This document shows, one piece after another, positions 8,308-10,296 of a DNA stretch of 10,296 bases (position 1 is its first letter; every line of letters begins with the position of its first letter). Below the pieces are notes generated by a model, which was given only the letters and a program-made list of their open reading frames with translations, was not told where the DNA came from and made no database searches. Made by a program: the position numbers and the translations under genes. Source of the DNA: Acanthamoeba lenticulata (taxonomy: Eukaryota; Discosea; Longamoebia; Acanthamoebidae); NCBI GenBank assembly GCA_002179805.1, contig NAVB01002365.1, positions 1-10,296 on the forward strand, written 5' to 3'.

Positions 8308-9328
8308 ATGGCCACAAGCGGGCAAGATGCGTGCCGTGTGGCGAAAGAAAACCGTGTGTGGGAAGGGAAGTGGCTTCGTATGAAGGAAGTACATTGGGTG
8401 CGTCGACAGGCGGGGTGGACCTCATTTGGGCGTTCGTAATTCACCTAGGAGGGGGAGAGCTGCAGGTAGACCCACTGGGCAAGGAGCACGTGTGGGAGTC
8501 ACTTGAGCGAACGAACCACCGCAAAGCCCCAGTCGATGGTTCCCTCCTCCTCGCACTCAACCGCGGCCCTGTTGGTTTTTGGGTAACCGTTTTTTGCAAC
8601 ACAACCGCAGCTGTGGAAGTCATTGCTACTTTGAAGAAGAGTGGACGACCTACGCAACTCATTCTCGTGCGCCAGTTCCGGCCCCCTACTGGTTCGTTGA
8701 CCTCTCTCTCTCTCTCTCTCTCTCCTCTCTTTCTGGGAGGACTCGACAACTCACATGAACAAGTGCGCGTGTATCACTAACAGCCATGTATTGTCTGGAG
8801 CTTCCCGCCGGCCTGTGCGACGCTGGTGAGACTCCTGAGGTCACGGCCGTACGGGAGATGAAGGAAGAAACGGGCTACACTGCTAGCGTTGTTGACGTCA
8901 GTCCGGCACTCCACGTACCTTCCTAACAACCTGTTGATGTTTGAGCCGCCCAGCAGCTTGTTGTTTTGTGAGGCCAATGGTGAACACACCGCACTCACTT
9001 CCAGAGGTGTAGTTTGGCATGGCAGTGTCAAACACGACATGCGCGGTTGTGCAGGCTGTCGTTGATGGTGACTTGCCTGAGAACAACAACCCACCCATCC
9101 ACAACGATGACGGCGAATTCACGGAGGTAGTCCTGGCTCCCGTGAACGACCTGATCCCGTTCCTGAAAGGTGAGCAGAAACCTATTCTAGCGCGGTTCGT
9201 TCACTTGCGTGCAATCCACTGACCATGTTGCGCAAATCGTAGAGCGACAAGCAACCGGAGAAGCTATAGACGGCAAGATCTGGATGATTGCTCAAACACT
9301 GCGCTCCCCTCACCTCTTCCAGGATTAG
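8308..9328 (+). CDS. NUDT5: Nudix hydrolase, ADP-sugar/ADP-ribose pyrophosphatase type (6 exons, 205 aa)
   Basis: Likely hydrolyses ADP-ribose and related ADP-sugars to AMP and a sugar phosphate in the cytosol or nucleus. Exons 8308-8397, 8466-8538, 8611-8691, 8784-8914, 9013-9169 and 9243-9328 total 618 nt. The joins restore NUDT5/YSA1 landmarks: KEVHW-VDPLGKEHVWESLERT, VEVIATL, LILVRQFRPP, then MYCLELPAGL. The Nudix box at 91-113 matches G-x5-E-x7-REUxEExGU exactly (Gly91, Glu97, Arg105, Glu106, Glu109, Glu110, Gly112). Downstream SPALH-FGMAVSNTT has the same length as the human SPAV...LSNCT segment, and DGEFTEV matches the family. The length is close to human NUDT5 (219). Exon 1 (30 residues) is the least conserved part. 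The second intron has a weak donor (GTTCCC) and is 72 nt with no in-frame stop, so a retained form is possible. Confidence 0.88.
8702..8724 (+). repeat. (CT)n microsatellite in Nudix intron 3
   Basis: Perfect CT run within the 8692-8783 intron. Confidence 0.95.
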
Positions 9329-9442
9329 TCAACCCAACGCAGGAGCATTTTCTTTTTGGTTTTTCATGTGAAGTGATAAAAGAAAAATAAAGAAACCAGA
9401 CTCCGAGCAACAACAAAGGACGACGCACAGGGTTGGCACAAG
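9329..9442 (+). promoter_or_regulatory. Intergenic region between Nudix and AN1 zinc-finger genes
   Basis: A 114-bp gap holding a poly(A) signal for the Nudix gene (AATAAA at 9386-9391) and the start region of the next gene. No TATA box is obvious. Confidence 0.45.
9386..9391 (+). terminator. Candidate polyadenylation signal AATAAA
   Basis: A canonical AATAAA lies 58 bp after the Nudix stop codon, in an A-rich context, and 51 bp before the next start codon. It is the only canonical hexamer in an intergenic region of the window. Confidence 0.5.
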
Positions 9443-10211
9443 ATGGAGTTTCCCGACCTGGGCGAGCACTGTGCGATGCCTGAATGCAAGCAATTGGGTA
9501 CTGATGCTACCACTCACCAAGGAGAAAGGTCTCAGCTCACCTCAAGATCGATTGCATCACACGATGTCTCAGATTTTTTGCCCTTTGAGTGCTCGGCGTG
9601 TCACGAAACGTTTTGTCTGGAGCACCGCAGCTTTAAGGACCACAACTGCGCGGCAGCTGGCGAGAAGAACGTACGCGTTCCTTCTCAGGGCGGTCCTTAC
9701 TACTCGTGGACAGCTCACTGTGTGTGTGTGTGTGTGTCTTGTTTTCCTTCTCAAACCCTGAAGCGCGTGGTGCCCGCGTGTCCTTTGTGCGGTGAGCTCA
9801 TTCTGGTCCGAGCTGGGGAAGATGTGAACGTCAAGGTTCATCAGAGCTTCCGACCACGCAGTCCTTGAATGGGTTAGCTGTATTAACTCTGTGTGCGTGT
9901 GCTCTTAAAATGTAGGTAGACGCGCATATCAACGCTGGATGTCCACCAACAGGGTTGGGCAAAGAAGGGCAGAAGCCCAAGAGATCGAACCCTTGCTCTG
10001 CACGTGGCTGTCGCGGTGGCGAATTGGTGCCCATCATTTGTCCTTACTGCAAGAAGAACTTTTGCACCGGGTATCCCACTTGCAAGCATAGCGCACACGC
10101 CTAGGCACACATCCTCAGTGTATGTTGGGCGGTACATTCCTCCTTTTTCTGCGCAGACATCGGGCACCCCACGAACATCAGTGCCCGCGCGATCCAAGTG
10201 CTCCGGTGGAG
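9443..10211 (+). CDS. ZFAND2: AN1-type zinc-finger protein, ZFAND2 family, 3' partial
   Basis: Family members bind p97/VCP and the proteasome and help clear damaged proteins under stress. Exons: 9443-9497, 9573-9670, 9764-9835, 9916-10070 and 10157-10211, then a GTGCGT donor at 10212, so the gene runs off the window after 145 residues. The N-terminus MEFPDLGEHC is the hallmark of ZFAND2A/B. First AN1 finger: Cys10, Cys15, Cys25, Cys28, Cys33, His36, His42, Cys44. A linker CPLC...H...C follows (57-84), as in the family. Second AN1 finger: Cys102, Cys107, Cys117, Cys120, Cys125, His128, His134, Cys136, with spacing identical to the first. The second finger is completed only by splicing 10070 to 10157. 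The first two introns are multiples of three without in-frame stops, and intron 2 uses an AAG acceptor. Any ubiquitin-interacting motifs or C-terminal prenylation site would lie outside the window. Confidence 0.9.
9719..9737 (+). repeat. (TG)9 microsatellite in ZFAND2 intron 2
   Basis: Perfect TG run within the 9671-9763 intron. Confidence 0.95.
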
Positions 10212-10296
10212 GTGCGTGCAACCTGAAGACATACTCTTCCTGTGTGTCGTTACTTCACCCTCTCTGCTGCCAACAAGCTTATCACTATGGCCATTT

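Noticed and set aside
10069..10103. ZFAND2 ending at the TAG at 10102-10104
   Set aside because: Reading through would destroy the second AN1 finger. Splicing 10070 to 10157 restores CTGHRAPHEHQC with exact spacing.
10212..10277. A final 66-nt intron with an exon starting at 10278
   Set aside because: An AAG acceptor before CTTATCACT keeps the frame, but only six codons remain in the window, too few to support it.
1..10296. An operon-like or defence-type gene cluster
   Set aside because: The five genes belong to unrelated housekeeping families (one unknown), each with its own introns and spacing. Nothing links them functionally.

Overview
The window looks like nuclear DNA of a GC-rich, intron-dense protist. 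Closely packed genes with many short spliceosomal introns and GC-rich exons would fit an Acanthamoeba-like amoebozoan. That assignment rests on gene architecture and is an inference, not a species identification. All five supported genes lie head to tail on the + strand. No reverse-strand gene, tRNA, rRNA, transposon or CRISPR array was found.

Layout: (1) 1-1253 is the 3' part of a gene I do not recognise, with at least two introns. (2) 1610-6515 is a complete GH2 beta-mannosidase (MANBA type). I resolve it into 20 exons that join in frame to give a 1030-residue protein with both catalytic glutamates. (3) 6801-8232 is a five-exon, 360-residue protein resembling the methylenetetrahydrofolate reductase (MetF) barrel, but with non-canonical residues at two MetF active-site positions. 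(4) 8308-9328 is a six-exon, 205-residue Nudix hydrolase of the NUDT5/YSA1 ADP-sugar pyrophosphatase type with a perfect Nudix box. (5) 9443 to the right edge is a ZFAND2-type protein with two AN1 zinc fingers. It is cut by the window end after its fifth exon.

The exon models came from reading the three + frames, finding where homology jumps frame, and placing donors and acceptors that restore it. For genes 2, 3 and 4 the exon lengths sum to exact multiples of three (3093, 1083 and 618 nt), an independent check. About 34 complete introns are placed, mostly 58-128 nt. Two in the mannosidase appear to use GC-AG borders. Five introns are multiples of three with no in-frame stop, so naive ORF calling reads straight through them. 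Dinucleotide microsatellites fall only in introns.

The genes share no obvious pathway: glycan breakdown, one-carbon-like metabolism, nucleotide-sugar clean-up and proteostasis. The tandem order looks like ordinary compact packing (gaps of 356, 285, 75 and 114 bp), not an operon or gene cluster. I found no clear evidence of an undescribed multi-gene system. The most interesting items are the divergent MetF-like enzyme, the apparently signal-less mannosidase with lineage-specific insertions, the GC-AG introns and the unrecognised first gene.
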